Shown: one piece after another, positions 42,519-51,882 of the stretch
Layout of the letters: each line of letters starts with the position of its first letter
Numbering within the stretch: the first letter of the stretch is position 1
Origin: Actinomycetota bacterium
GTDB lineage: Bacteria > Actinomycetota > Actinomycetes > S36-B12 > UBA10799
Direction: 5' to 3'
Length of the DNA stretch: 64,000 nt
Assembly: GCA_020637055.1 (NCBI GenBank)
Contig: JACJWR010000001.1
Span: forward strand, 372,001-436,000
Made by a program: the position numbers and the translations under genes
The notes under the pieces: model-generated
Seen by the model: only the letters and a program-made list of their open reading frames with translations
Database searches by the model: none
What the model was told of the DNA's origin: nothing

Positions 42519-44246
42519 CTAGTGGATGGCCGGCCACAGGTTCAGCCAGCGGTTGGCGGCTTCGATGTGGGCGAACTCGGTACTAGCGATCCAGCTGCGG
42601 GAACGACGTGGGTGGTCGGATCCGGCGTTCAACCGCGCCCGCATGGCCCTGCGAAGTTGATCCGAATCAATCAACTCATCAAGCAGTGGGTTCAGATTCT
42701 CGAGCAGGTAGCGGGCGCGTGCTTGGCTGTTGGCAAGTGCTTCATGGCGCAGTTTCGCCCGCTCCACGCCACGCCGACGACGGCTCGACCAGTCGACGGT
42801 TGCAGGGAGGAATTCCGGAAACGCCTCTTGCAGCGCTGCTCCGGGGACGCCTCCAGCGGAATTCGCAACCAGTGGAATGCGCAGCAGCCGGTCCACAACC
42901 GCCAACTCAATCATGGGGTAGCGCACATCCACTCCCAGATGCGCGGCGATCAGGCTCCCTGCCAGGAGACGTTCCACATGCCCGCGGCGGAAGCCCTCGC
43001 GGCCGATGTCCGAATACCCAGTGGTGCTGGATGCTGACCCTCGCACGAGTTCCGTCCAGCGGTCGGCGAGTTGGTAGGTGGTTGTAGTCTCCCCTCGCAA
43101 CAGTGGTCCAGCCTCCAATTCCGCTCGGCCCTTGCCACTTCGCAGATCTGTTCGGATTCCCCGGAAACGAGCGCCGAAGCCACGGGGTTGGGCCCGAAGC
43201 GCAAGGTCCACTCGTCCTCTCCTCAGTGCGAGCGGGCCCAGCAACGGTGAGAACGACCCACCCGTCACCGGTCCACCCACGCGAAGGAGGCGCTCGAATC
43301 CGCTTTGTGCGGCTGCCTCGAAGTCTTGAATTCCCAGAAGTATCGCGTGATGTGTTGGTTGCCCCAGGGCTTGAGCAGCCAGTTCGTACCAGCGTCCCCA
43401 CATCAGACCCTTGCCAGGCCAGCCGGTAGTGACTTCGACCTTGGGGATCCCCGCCGTCGCAGCGACGTCCAGTACTTGATCCCTCGCGACATCAAAGTTC
43501 GCCTGTGCAATGCCGCGTATTCGGTCGTCCCAACGCGGAAGGTCCGTGGTTGTGGTTGCGGCTAGTACTACGCCAGCGGCGTCCACTCCGACCTCGACCG
43601 CGGTGACGTCACCATCTCCGCGTGCGCTTGCGATGCTGTGCACCATCGAAGCTCGGTAGGCCTTCAGGGCCACCGATGCATTGCCGCTCAGCGGTGGATG
43701 TTCGTCGAACTCGTGCCATCTCGTCGTCCGCACACGCTCCGATTCGACTCGCACGAGTTCTCCGGGCGCGACCTGTCGGACCCCGCGGATTGCCGTCGAC
43801 TGTGGTTCGGGTGGTAGCCCCGCCAGGTAGCTGGCCAGCCATCCGCGGTCGAACTCAGGATTCGGGTTCGCGGGGGCGCATACGAACGCTGTCGCCGACC
43901 ACGCGAGACTCACGCCGAGCGACCCGGGGAGGAAGAACACGGAGCGGCTGCCGACAGGGTCCCTCGCAGCCAGCACCTTGCCGCTTCGCCGGTCCGCCAC
44001 CACCACCGCGAACGGATCCTGCAAGCACTCGGCAAAGTGGTCACCTCGATTCGCATACGCGTCTACGAGCTCGCGGTAGGCGCGGCGCAAACGTGGTGCG
44101 CTGACCGAGGGGTCGAGGAACCCGTCCCGCGTCCAAGCCCACACCAGCACCTCCGCCGAGCGGGGGCGGTGTTCTTCGTTGAGTTCCTGCGGGTTGAGGA
44201 CGAGGGCTCGTCTCAACATCTCCCGCGAGGTGGTCCCCGGCTCCAT
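42519..44246 (-). CDS. Asparagine-synthetase homologue with degenerate catalytic motifs
   Basis: This 575-residue protein has an N-terminal glutaminase-like half (GDHFAECLQDPFAVVVADRR, then RDPVGSRSVFFLPGS) without a catalytic Cys2. The C-terminal half is synthetase-like, but the ATP PP-loop SGGLDS is replaced by VEVGVDAAGVVLAATTTT, so it probably cannot adenylate substrate. It is translated one base after the stop of the intact paralogue (TGA-A-ATG). It probably partners that enzyme. The region is less GC-rich than its neighbours, hinting at transfer. Confidence 0.6.
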   Translation of the reverse strand: MEPGTTSREMLRRALVLNPQELNEEHRPRSAEVLVWAWTRDGFLDPSVSAPRLRRAYRELVDAYANRGDHFAECLQDPFAVVVADRRSGKVLAARDPVGSRSVFFLPGSLGVSLAWSATAFVCAPANPNPEFDRGWLASYLAGLPPEPQSTAIRGVRQVAPGELVRVESERVRTTRWHEFDEHPPLSGNASVALKAYRASMVHSIASARGDGDVTAVEVGVDAAGVVLAATTTTDLPRWDDRIRGIAQANFDVARDQVLDVAATAGIPKVEVTTGWPGKGLMWGRWYELAAQALGQPTHHAILLGIQDFEAAAQSGFERLLRVGGPVTGGSFSPLLGPLALRRGRVDLALRAQPRGFGARFRGIRTDLRSGKGRAELEAGPLLRGETTTTYQLADRWTELVRGSASSTTGYSDIGREGFRRGHVERLLAGSLIAAHLGVDVRYPMIELAVVDRLLRIPLVANSAGGVPGAALQEAFPEFLPATVDWSSRRRRGVERAKLRHEALANSQARARYLLENLNPLLDELIDSDQLRRAMRARLNAGSDHPRRSRSWIASTEFAHIEAANRWLNLWPAIH

Positions 44247-44247
44247 T

Positions 44248-46077
44248 TCACTCGTCGAGGTAGTCGAACCACAGGCTGAGGTTCGTCGCCGCACGCCACA
44301 GGTGTGCGTTCACACGCGGCGAGTGCGGGTCTCTGCGAATTGCCGTCAGGTTCAGCATCTCCTTCACGTTGGCGTTCAATTCGGCGACCCATCGAGGGAG
44401 TTCGTTCCCGGCGGACCCAGCCAAAGTCGTTGTCGTTGACGTCGGGCGAGGTGTCACGACTGGCCCGAGGTGCTTGGTTCGCTTCCAGGCGACCAGTTGG
44501 GGCACGTTCGGCGAAATCGCGCGCCGATGCAGATAGCGACCCCATCCTCGCCAATGCTTCTCGACCGTGGGCGTGGACAAGTAGCACTGGATGAGGTCTG
44601 GATCCATCAGGGGCCAGGCGGATTGAACGCCGAAGTGCGCCGTCACCAGTGAGGTTTCTTCGGCTCGGTGCGACCAATAGGCCGAGACTGCAGGACGCAG
44701 GCGTCCGGTGGCCGGGTCGATGATCGCGCCGTTGACGGTCGGCCGCCCAACTGGCTTGCCGCCACTTGCCAGAGGGGGCACCAAAGCCGCTGCCTCGGGG
44801 GCGAGCAGGGATCGGTGTGCGGTCAGTGACGCCTCCATCGGATCGACGACCGAACTGGGGCGGTTTGCGACGGCCCGTAGGTAGCTTCGTCCGGGTCGGT
44901 AGCCAGCACATACGAGCGCCTTGGCGGGATGCCCTCGGGCGGCGAACTCGGCCACGGCTTCCGGTGCCTGGTAGGAGACACACTCATCGCCACCCAGTCC
45001 GGAATAGAGAATCGGGACTCCACGGTCCCGGCACAGCTCGTAGGTGCGGAGCTGGTGGATTGGCGTCGTCGCTGTTGGCGGGCAGCCCAGAATCCGGACC
45101 ACTTGTCGCCGCAGGGCCGCATCGTGTTGGTTGATTTCAGCCATGGCCACTTGAGGTCCGGTCCATAGATGGTTGAGCGCCACCCGGTGGGCCATGCTGG
45201 TGACTAGTACGTGCTGGGGTTCGTCGCGCATGGAGAGCCAGCCGAACGTCTCCATGCGTGGGGGCATCGACTCACCGGCTGCAGCCAACGCCCCGATGAT
45301 GCCCGACGAGTCGAGACCGCCGGATGTTTCGCAGCCTATCCGTCCCGCTGTTGGGGCCCTGCCGACCACGGCGGCAGCCAGTGCCTCCCGGTACGTCTCC
45401 ACCCACGCGTCGTCTGGCGAGTCTCGCCAAGGTGAGTCATCCGCGAAACCGCCGTAGTCGGCAGATCGAAGCGAGTCATCGTGGATCTCCACCCACTGGC
45501 CCGGCTGAATACGTTGTACCTCGGCGAACGCTGTTATCGAGGAGGCTTGCCGGATGCCCGCCAAGTAGCTGGCCACCCATTTCTCATTGACATGCAGCTC
45601 CTCCGTCGTCGCCGTGCGGAGGAGGGCGATCGACGGGCTCACGACTGTTTCGGTTCCGGTGGTGAGCAGAAACAATGGCAGCGGACCCACCAGGTCGCGG
45701 CAGGCCAACATCGTTCGAGATTGCGTGTCGCAGAGGGCAATGGCGAAGTGCCCGCGAAAGTGGTCGACGAGTCGCTTCCCCCAGGCACGGTAGGCCGCGG
45801 TAACCACTTCACCATCGTCTGCCGAGGCGGGAATTGCGAGGTCACTGCAGACATCGCGTCGGTTGGTCAAGGAGAGCCAGCCGCAGCCCAGTATGTTCGA
45901 GTCAGGGGATGAGGGCGCCTTAGGAACTTCTCTTGGTCTCCCCTGCGCAAGAAGGGTAGGACCTACGTGCGATTGCCGGAAAGCGATGCCGGGAAGTTGC
46001 TCCTGGAGATAATCAGTTAGCGCTTGCGGCGGCGTGAGGGATTCGTGGCGTCGCCGGTCATGGCGTAGCAGGAACAC
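44248..46077 (-). CDS. Asparagine-synthetase-like ligase (candidate lasso-type macrolactam synthetase)
   Basis: This 609-residue protein keeps the PP-loop (GCETSGGLDSSGIIGALAAA near residue 250) and PILYSGLGGDECVSYQAPEA near 345. The N-terminal domain resembles class II glutaminases (AWGKRLVDHFRGHFAIALCD) but lacks the N-terminal Cys. This is the architecture of lasso-peptide cyclases, which adenylate a Glu/Asp side chain. The GTG start at 46077 lies 27 bp after the candidate precursor gene at 46105-46248. Free asparagine synthesis is less likely because the glutaminase Cys is missing. Confidence 0.6.
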   Translation of the reverse strand: MFLLRHDRRRHESLTPPQALTDYLQEQLPGIAFRQSHVGPTLLAQGRPREVPKAPSSPDSNILGCGWLSLTNRRDVCSDLAIPASADDGEVVTAAYRAWGKRLVDHFRGHFAIALCDTQSRTMLACRDLVGPLPLFLLTTGTETVVSPSIALLRTATTEELHVNEKWVASYLAGIRQASSITAFAEVQRIQPGQWVEIHDDSLRSADYGGFADDSPWRDSPDDAWVETYREALAAAVVGRAPTAGRIGCETSGGLDSSGIIGALAAAGESMPPRMETFGWLSMRDEPQHVLVTSMAHRVALNHLWTGPQVAMAEINQHDAALRRQVVRILGCPPTATTPIHQLRTYELCRDRGVPILYSGLGGDECVSYQAPEAVAEFAARGHPAKALVCAGYRPGRSYLRAVANRPSSVVDPMEASLTAHRSLLAPEAAALVPPLASGGKPVGRPTVNGAIIDPATGRLRPAVSAYWSHRAEETSLVTAHFGVQSAWPLMDPDLIQCYLSTPTVEKHWRGWGRYLHRRAISPNVPQLVAWKRTKHLGPVVTPRPTSTTTTLAGSAGNELPRWVAELNANVKEMLNLTAIRRDPHSPRVNAHLWRAATNLSLWFDYLDE

Positions 46078-46104
46078 GCACTGTCCGGCGTTGGTCGCGA
46101 ACTG

Positions 46105-46248
46105 CTACGACACCACCCCGAAGTGGCTGTAATTGCCCGTACAGGACGACTGGTGGTAGATCCCGCTCTCGAGCATCCCACCTTTGCCGGCGGCCGATTC
46201 GTTCCCGCTCGTCAAAGCCACCAGATGTGGCCGTTCCCAAGTCTGCAT
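46105..46248 (-). CDS. Candidate RiPP (lasso-like) precursor peptide, 47 residues
   Basis: This frame encodes a 47-residue peptide beginning MQTWERPHLVALTSGNESAA and ending CTGNYSHFGVVS. WERPHL matches the YxxPxL leader motif recognised by PqqD-like RRE proteins. Glu27, the only acidic residue after the leader, is 7-9 residues from Gly21/Ala20/Ala19, the spacing needed for a macrolactam ring. One Cys and several Tyr/His/Ser residues lie beyond. Its third codon positions are GC-rich, unlike the overlapping alternative frame. An AAGGGA sequence lies about 10 nt before the ATG, and an in-frame TAA lies upstream. It sits between an ABC exporter and the AsnB-like pair. Confidence 0.42.
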   Translation of the reverse strand: MQTWERPHLVALTSGNESAAGKGGMLESGIYHQSSCTGNYSHFGVVS

Positions 46249-46343
46249 CTGGTGGAAGTCCCTTCCCGATCCGGATTAACCGAGCGAAATCTATCACGCC
46301 TCCCCAGCACATGAAGTCGGCACATCTCGTAGGCGAGGCAGGG

Positions 46344-48083
46344 TCACACAGCCACCCTCCCCCCGTCCAACCTCACCACGTGATGGGCCGCGTCCACCGT
46401 CGATCGTCGGTGGGCGATCACCAGCACCGTGATTGCCGGTACGAGCGAGGTCATCAGGTCGAGCACGCGTGCTTCGGTCGCATCATCGAGCGACGATGTG
46501 GCCTCGTCGAGCACGAGCAGCGTCGGATCCCGCAGCAGTGCCCGGGCGATCGCCACCCGCTGGCGTTCCCCACCCGACAGCCGCACGCCCCGGTCACCCA
46601 ACACCGTGTCGAGGCCGTCGGGCAGGGCTCGGGCGAAGTCCGCGGCGGCCCGGTCCAGCGCCTCCCAGCACGCCTCGTCCCCGGGTGGCTCGGCAGTGGA
46701 CCACGACAGGTTCTCCCGCAGCGTCCCCGGAATCAGCACCGTCTCCTGCGGCACGTAGGCCACGTGGGCCCGCCACCACCGCAAGTCCGGCGGCGCCAAC
46801 ACCTCGCCGTCCACCAGGATCTGTCCCTCGTCGGGTTCCAGCAGTCCCAGGGCGAGGTCGGCGGTGGTGGACTTGCCCGATCCGGAATGCCCGGTCAACA
46901 CAGTGATCCGCCCGCGCGCCACCTCGAAGGAGATCCCCCGCACGCCGTTCGTACTGCCCGGGTAGGAGAACGTCACCTGGTCGAACGTCAACAACGGTTC
47001 GTCGGAGGCCCGATCGATCGCATCCCGGGTGGTGACGCCGCTCGGTGGGATCTCCACCGCCGCCCGGGCCTGCGCGGTCAACACCGTCAGGTCGCGCACC
47101 GCCGGCAGGGCGTTCGCCAGCATCGCCGCGTTCGTGGCGATCGACTGCGCGGTGCGCGCCATGCGTGCCACCAACAGCAGGATGACCACGATCGCCGCCG
47201 GTGACATGCCGATCCCCACCGACACCAGCACTAGCGCCGAGGCCGACACCGCCAGGCCCACTGAGGTGCCGGCGTTGACCGTGGACGTGCGCCGGGTGTT
47301 GGCCACCTGGATCGCCCGGGTGCCGCTGAAGGCGTCGCCCAGGCGTTCGGCCCACACCGCGTCGGCGCCATGTGCCCGCACCAGCCGGAGCGAATCCATC
47401 GAATCCATCATGACGGCCTGTAGGCCACGGTTCCGAGTGCCGAACTCGCGCCCCATCCGGTAGGCGGGCCGGATCGCGGTGCTCTGGGCCACGGCCACCA
47501 GGATCACCCCGACGAGGGCGATCGCCCCCACCGTCGGCGATACGAGGAGCGCCACGATCGACGTCACGATGAATATCACCACCGACACCGACACCTGCAG
47601 CAGTTGGTAGAAGGCCATGCCGGAGCGGGACGCCCCCGAGGTCACTACTTCGATGATGTCGCTCTTGCGACGCCCAAGCACAAACGTCCACTTGGCTGCC
47701 AGGATCGCCTCGAACGCGTCCTGCCGCAGGTCGTCCACGATCGTCTGCTGCAACGCGGCGGAGTTGATCGTCGACGCCCGGGTGATCATTGCCGTGACCA
47801 CGCTGAGCGCCACGAACGCCGCCAACAACACCACGAGTGGCACATCGCCCAACTGGATGTCGCCGAGCACCGGCACCGACATCTTCGACTCGGGATCCGC
47901 GATCGAGTTCACGATCGGCACCAGCAGCAGCAGACTCACTCCGCCGACCACACCGTTGCTGAGCAGGAAGATGATCTGCAGGATCAGTCGGCGCCGATTG
48001 AGGTGCCACGCGACCCCGACCAGGATTCGGGCGTCGGAGATCAGCGAATGCCTTGTCGCAGGCGGGTTTTGCTCACTCGCCAC
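46344..48083 (-). CDS. ABC exporter (fused membrane and ATPase domains)
   Basis: This 579-residue half-transporter has about six membrane helices to residue 320 and an ATPase domain with Walker A TGHSGSGKSTTADLALGLL, signature LSGGERQRVAIARALLRDP and Walker B LVLDEATSSLDDATE. This layout is common for peptide exporters such as LasD-type lasso-peptide transporters. Its GTG start overlaps the end of copD by 11 bp, yet it precedes the candidate precursor and AsnB genes on the same strand. It could serve the peptide cluster or be part of the copD transcript. Confidence 0.72.
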   Translation of the reverse strand: MASEQNPPATRHSLISDARILVGVAWHLNRRRLILQIIFLLSNGVVGGVSLLLLVPIVNSIADPESKMSVPVLGDIQLGDVPLVVLLAAFVALSVVTAMITRASTINSAALQQTIVDDLRQDAFEAILAAKWTFVLGRRKSDIIEVVTSGASRSGMAFYQLLQVSVSVVIFIVTSIVALLVSPTVGAIALVGVILVAVAQSTAIRPAYRMGREFGTRNRGLQAVMMDSMDSLRLVRAHGADAVWAERLGDAFSGTRAIQVANTRRTSTVNAGTSVGLAVSASALVLVSVGIGMSPAAIVVILLLVARMARTAQSIATNAAMLANALPAVRDLTVLTAQARAAVEIPPSGVTTRDAIDRASDEPLLTFDQVTFSYPGSTNGVRGISFEVARGRITVLTGHSGSGKSTTADLALGLLEPDEGQILVDGEVLAPPDLRWWRAHVAYVPQETVLIPGTLRENLSWSTAEPPGDEACWEALDRAAADFARALPDGLDTVLGDRGVRLSGGERQRVAIARALLRDPTLLVLDEATSSLDDATEARVLDLMTSLVPAITVLVIAHRRSTVDAAHHVVRLDGGRVAV

Positions 48084-50094
48084 GGTTCGAGGCCGCCTCG
48101 TTCATCGCCCGGAGACGCTCGTTGTAGGCCGCCAGTTCGGCGCCGCCGTCGCGGTCGGCCTGCCGGTCGTATCGGCGCGCCTCCCGGTCCGAACTGCGAG
48201 CCCACTGGATCCCCAGCACGATCATCAGCATCAGCGCGGGTACCTCGGCGATGCCCCAGGCGATCCCGCCGGCCGTCCGGGTTTCGCTCACCAGACTGTC
48301 CACCCAGGGGGGTTGCACGAGGGAATACCACTCGCCGGCGAACACTATGTCGCTCATCATGATTGGCACCGCGAAGAACGAGTGCAGCGCCATCGCCACC
48401 AGCAACATGAGCAGGCGCACCCAGGGCGCCAACACCCGCGGTGCCGGATCCAGACCCAAGATCACGTAGGCGAAGAGGTAGCCCGCGAGCAGGAAGTGGA
48501 TCTGCATGGCGAGGTGGCCCATGTGGGAGCCCATCAGCCAGCCGAACAATGACGTGTAATACAGCCCGTAGAGGCCGAAGGTGAACACGAACAGCACCCA
48601 CAGCGGATGGGTGACGAACTTGGCGACCGGTGAGTTGATGGCCCAGACGATCCACTCGCGGGGGCCGCGGCGGCCGGCCGGTGCGGGGTTGATCGCCCGC
48701 AACGCGAGCGTGATCGGGGTACCCATCACCAGCAGAATCGGGGCGATCATGGACAGCAGCATGTGCTGGAACATGTGGATGCTGAAGGCCACCTGGGAGT
48801 ACACCGCCATACCCGAGTTGGTGACCCAGATGATGGCCGCCACCCCGAGCAGCCACGAGATGGTGCGGCCCGGATGCCAGGAGTCGCCCCGCGCCCGCAG
48901 CCGCATCACTCCAGCCACGTACAGCGCCGCCGAGATCACCCCGCCGATCAAGAACAGCGGCTCGAATTCCCACCCGAGGATCAGCGACGACCAGGTGGGG
49001 GCCTCCGGCATCTGGCGGCCCAGGAGTTGTTCGGCCACGGTCAGCGGTGAGTTCTCCGCTCGCGGATACGGCGTCTGTGCCAGCGCCACCGCAAGCCCAC
49101 CCGCAACCGCCAGCAGCAGCAGTTCCATCCCCACGAATCCGGCGAGCACGCGGCGCTGCTCGCCCAACTTCGGGGCCAGGTTGCGCCGAACCACAGCAGC
49201 CAAGCCGACGAGGACCACCAGGATGATCGTCTTGGTGAACACCAGCCGGCCGTAGCCGGAGTTCCAGAGGTCGGAGACGGTGTCCATACGGGTGTAGGCG
49301 TTGCCGACGCCGGTCAGGGCCAGGAAAGCCACCGAGATCAGTGCGATGTTGCTGTACCGCGCGGCGGCCTGCGTCACTCCCGGATCGTGGCGCCACGCAT
49401 GCAATGCCAGCGCCAGCAGACCGCCGGCCCAGGCGGCGGCCGCCCAGGTGTGCGCCACACCGGAGGTGAGGGCCAGATCATGATCGCCGTAGCCGGCTGC
49501 GTGACCGGCCAACGGTGCGAAGGACAACGCCGCCAGGGCGAGCACGAACCAGCCTGCGGCGGCGGCCAGCGACCGGGCATAGCGCGACCCCACCCAGATC
49601 AAGCCTGCGAAGAGCGCGGCCATCAGATACGCCCGCACCCCCGGGATGGCCCAGGCGTATTGCCCGATCACGGCGGGTCGGATCGCTTCGCTCAGCGGCG
49701 TCCCCAACACGTTGGCGAGGCTGAAGAGCGCAGCCGCCAGGGCGGCCACCGTCCACACACCTGCCGCTGTACCCGCCCGTTTCACGTCGGCCAAGGCCCC
49801 GGTGCCCAGCAGGCCGCCGCGCTGCTGCGGACCGAGGAACGCGGCGTACCCCAACCAGCCGAAGGTCGCGATGCCGGCGGCGAGTGCCGAGGCTCGTAGT
49901 AGCGGCAGGACCCAACCCACGAACGGACCCGAATCCACGATTCCCGGCGCCGGTGCGGTGTAGGCGCCGCCGCCGATGAGCAGACCGATCGCCGTGGACG
50001 CGAGTAGCACCGCCCCGAGGGCGCCGAGGATGCCGAAGGCGGGTCGGGGTGTGGTATCGGTCGGCTGGGGTGCCGGCGAAACGTCCACGCTCAT
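48073..50094 (-). CDS. copD: CopD-CtaG fusion copper/cytochrome oxidase assembly membrane protein
   Basis: This 673-residue protein has about 15 membrane helices. The N-terminal half (about residues 1-330) matches CopD (ASALAAGIATFGWLGYAAFL, SGVAHTWAAAAWAGGLLALA). The C-terminal half matches the CtaG/caa3 oxidase assembly domain (FSIHMFQHMLLSMIAPILLV and SHMGHLAMQIHFLLAGYLFA, with His residues likely to bind copper). Such fusions are common in Actinobacteria. The start is ATG at 50094. CopC, its usual partner, lies downstream at 32902-33477 on the same strand, beyond the accessory island. Confidence 0.85.
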   Translation of the reverse strand: MSVDVSPAPQPTDTTPRPAFGILGALGAVLLASTAIGLLIGGGAYTAPAPGIVDSGPFVGWVLPLLRASALAAGIATFGWLGYAAFLGPQQRGGLLGTGALADVKRAGTAAGVWTVAALAAALFSLANVLGTPLSEAIRPAVIGQYAWAIPGVRAYLMAALFAGLIWVGSRYARSLAAAAGWFVLALAALSFAPLAGHAAGYGDHDLALTSGVAHTWAAAAWAGGLLALALHAWRHDPGVTQAAARYSNIALISVAFLALTGVGNAYTRMDTVSDLWNSGYGRLVFTKTIILVVLVGLAAVVRRNLAPKLGEQRRVLAGFVGMELLLLAVAGGLAVALAQTPYPRAENSPLTVAEQLLGRQMPEAPTWSSLILGWEFEPLFLIGGVISAALYVAGVMRLRARGDSWHPGRTISWLLGVAAIIWVTNSGMAVYSQVAFSIHMFQHMLLSMIAPILLVMGTPITLALRAINPAPAGRRGPREWIVWAINSPVAKFVTHPLWVLFVFTFGLYGLYYTSLFGWLMGSHMGHLAMQIHFLLAGYLFAYVILGLDPAPRVLAPWVRLLMLLVAMALHSFFAVPIMMSDIVFAGEWYSLVQPPWVDSLVSETRTAGGIAWGIAEVPALMLMIVLGIQWARSSDREARRYDRQADRDGGAELAAYNERLRAMNEAASNRGE

Positions 50095-50117
50095 GGCACG
50101 AGTCTCGCACCTGCCCG

Positions 50118-51032
50118 TCACGTCTCGGAAGCGAGGACGGCCCGGTCGCCGCCGAGGGCTTTCGCCCGGTAGAGCGCGTTGTCGCTCTCGGTCACCATGG
50201 TTGCAAGGTCCGCATAGGAGTGGCGGGTGGCGATGCCGATGCTGATGGTGACGAGTTGTCCGACCTCGTCGGTCCATCGGGCGGTCCGGATTTCGCGCTG
50301 CAGCTTCTCGACCGCGAGCAGCACCTCTGCCTGGGTCGCCTCGGGCAGGACCAGCGCGAACTCGTCGCCGCCGATCCGGGCGGCGAATCCGCGGTCGCCG
50401 CTGACGCCCAGCAGGACTCGGCCCAGGTTGGTGAGCACCCGATCGCCTACCGGATGGCCGGCAAGGTCGTTGACGGCCTTGAATCGGTCGACATCGATCA
50501 TCACCACCGCACCAACCGGCGACTCCGATGAATCCCATGCCCGGCCGACCACGTTGTCGAAACCGCGCCGGTTGAGCAGGCCGGTGAGCGGATCCTGCAT
50601 CGCCTCCCGCCGCAGCTCCAACTCCGCCAAGGTGCGCGAGGTGATATCCCGCTCGATGGCGGCGAAATGTGTCACTCGACCCTCGGCGTCGTGCAGCGGG
50701 AAGATCTTCATGTCCAGCCAATACGGGGTGTCATCCTTCGCGAAGTTCAGGATCGCACCGTGGAAGTCCTCGGACATGCGCAAGAGTTGGCCGATCTCGG
50801 CAGTGGTCGCCGAATCGGTTTGACCCGGTCGCTGCAGGAACCGGGGATCACGGCCGATCACCTCCTCGGGGGTGTACCCGGTGAGTGCGGTGAACGCCGG
50901 GTTGACGTAGACGATTCGGGGACCGGGGGACTCCAACGGTTCCGCTTCGGTGATGATCACGATGTCGCGTGCGTTGTCGGCCAGTTGCCGGAACAGTTCG
51001 GCCGGCGGCGGCTCAACGGCGGGCATCGGCAT
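50118..51032 (-). CDS. PAS-GGDEF diguanylate cyclase
   Basis: This 304-residue cytoplasmic protein has a PAS domain (about residues 10-130; RIVYVNPAFTALTGYTPEEV, GRDPRFLQRPGQ) followed by a GGDEF domain with ARIGGDEFALVLPEATQAE. It should convert two GTP into cyclic di-GMP in response to a PAS-bound signal. The PAS GRDPRFLQ stretch resembles LOV sequences, but the flavin Cys (GRNCRFLQ) is Pro here, so blue-light sensing is unlikely. There is no EAL domain. The start is ATG at 51032, 19 codons inside the open frame. Confidence 0.85.
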   Translation of the reverse strand: MPMPAVEPPPAELFRQLADNARDIVIITEAEPLESPGPRIVYVNPAFTALTGYTPEEVIGRDPRFLQRPGQTDSATTAEIGQLLRMSEDFHGAILNFAKDDTPYWLDMKIFPLHDAEGRVTHFAAIERDITSRTLAELELRREAMQDPLTGLLNRRGFDNVVGRAWDSSESPVGAVVMIDVDRFKAVNDLAGHPVGDRVLTNLGRVLLGVSGDRGFAARIGGDEFALVLPEATQAEVLLAVEKLQREIRTARWTDEVGQLVTISIGIATRHSYADLATMVTESDNALYRAKALGGDRAVLASET

Positions 51033-51085
51033 GAGCCCAAGTGTCCCGTGGCGGCCGTACCCTCGGCAACGCAGGGCAACGGAAA

Positions 51086-51814
51086 TCATTCATCGTCGGC
51101 ACCTGCATCCGCAGTCTTGCGGCGAACCGAAGGGCGCCAGGCACTGACGATCTTCGCCACCACGGCGGCGAGGAAGAATTGGCCGATCAACGCTTCCCAC
51201 ACCGCCAACGTCTGCCCCACCTCGCCGGCGGGCACGAGGTCGCCGTAGCCGGTGGTGGTGATCGTCACGAACGAGAAGAACAGGAAGCCGGCCATCGGAT
51301 TGTCGGGTTCGGAGGTGAAGAACGGGATCTTGGTGGCGACTTCGATGGCCGAGTAGGTGAAGGCGAACATCATCCCGATCATGAAGTAGGCGCAGACCGC
51401 CCCGAGGAAGGTCTGGGCATCCACGACCTGGCGCAAGAAGATATGGCGGATGATCACCAGCGGCGCGACCGCGTAGAGGGCGATGTTCACCATGTAGAGG
51501 ACGAAGAGTGCGGTGTCGCTGCCCTCTTGCGGGCCGATGGTCAGCAGCACCACCACCACAGCGGCGGCCAGCACGAACGCGATCGCCGCCACTTTGCGAA
51601 TCTTCTTCGATTCCGAGACGCTGAGCACCAAGTAGACCGTGAGCAACTGGGCCAGCAGCACGCTCGCCGATCCGAAGGTGTCGCGCTGCACATACAGGGC
51701 TTGGATGTAGGTGAGCACCAGCAGGGCGAGCGCCACGCCGTAGCGATTGCCAGCCGAGAAGCGGCGGTTGCGCGGCGGCAAGGTGGCGGGTGGAGCGGAG
51801 CCTGCGGTCGACAT
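51086..51814 (-). CDS. Ion channel with potassium selectivity filter
   Basis: This 242-residue membrane protein carries the K+ filter FVTITTTGYGDLVPAGEVGQ near residue 190, between two pore helices. Several hydrophobic helices lie upstream (about residues 25-150), so it resembles a voltage-sensor-like or two-pore-domain channel of the Ion_trans_2 family. The N-terminus is Pro/Arg-rich. TAGGCT lies 6 nt before the ATG, a leaderless start. No RCK/TrkA domain is fused; any gating domain is missing. Confidence 0.82.
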   Translation of the reverse strand: MSTAGSAPPATLPPRNRRFSAGNRYGVALALLVLTYIQALYVQRDTFGSASVLLAQLLTVYLVLSVSESKKIRKVAAIAFVLAAAVVVVLLTIGPQEGSDTALFVLYMVNIALYAVAPLVIIRHIFLRQVVDAQTFLGAVCAYFMIGMMFAFTYSAIEVATKIPFFTSEPDNPMAGFLFFSFVTITTTGYGDLVPAGEVGQTLAVWEALIGQFFLAAVVAKIVSAWRPSVRRKTADAGADDE

Positions 51815-51882
51815 GCGGTCAGCCTAGACCCGCCACCGATTACAGCCCCCGATCCTGCACCGGCGACTGTTAGCGTCGGGCC

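Noticed and set aside
42519..46077. Classical asparagine synthetase AsnB
   Set aside because: Both proteins lack the N-terminal catalytic Cys and one lacks the PP-loop, so glutamine-dependent asparagine synthesis is unlikely.
46058..46312. 84-residue frame MCWGGVIDFARL... overlapping the candidate precursor
   Set aside because: It follows a GGGGAGG sequence but is Arg-rich, uses rare codons (ATA, TTA, CTA), overlaps the AsnB-like start and has low third-position GC, so the 47-aa frame is preferred.
50118..51032. LOV blue-light receptor
   Set aside because: The PAS domain has GRDPRFLQ, so the flavin-adduct Cys is absent.
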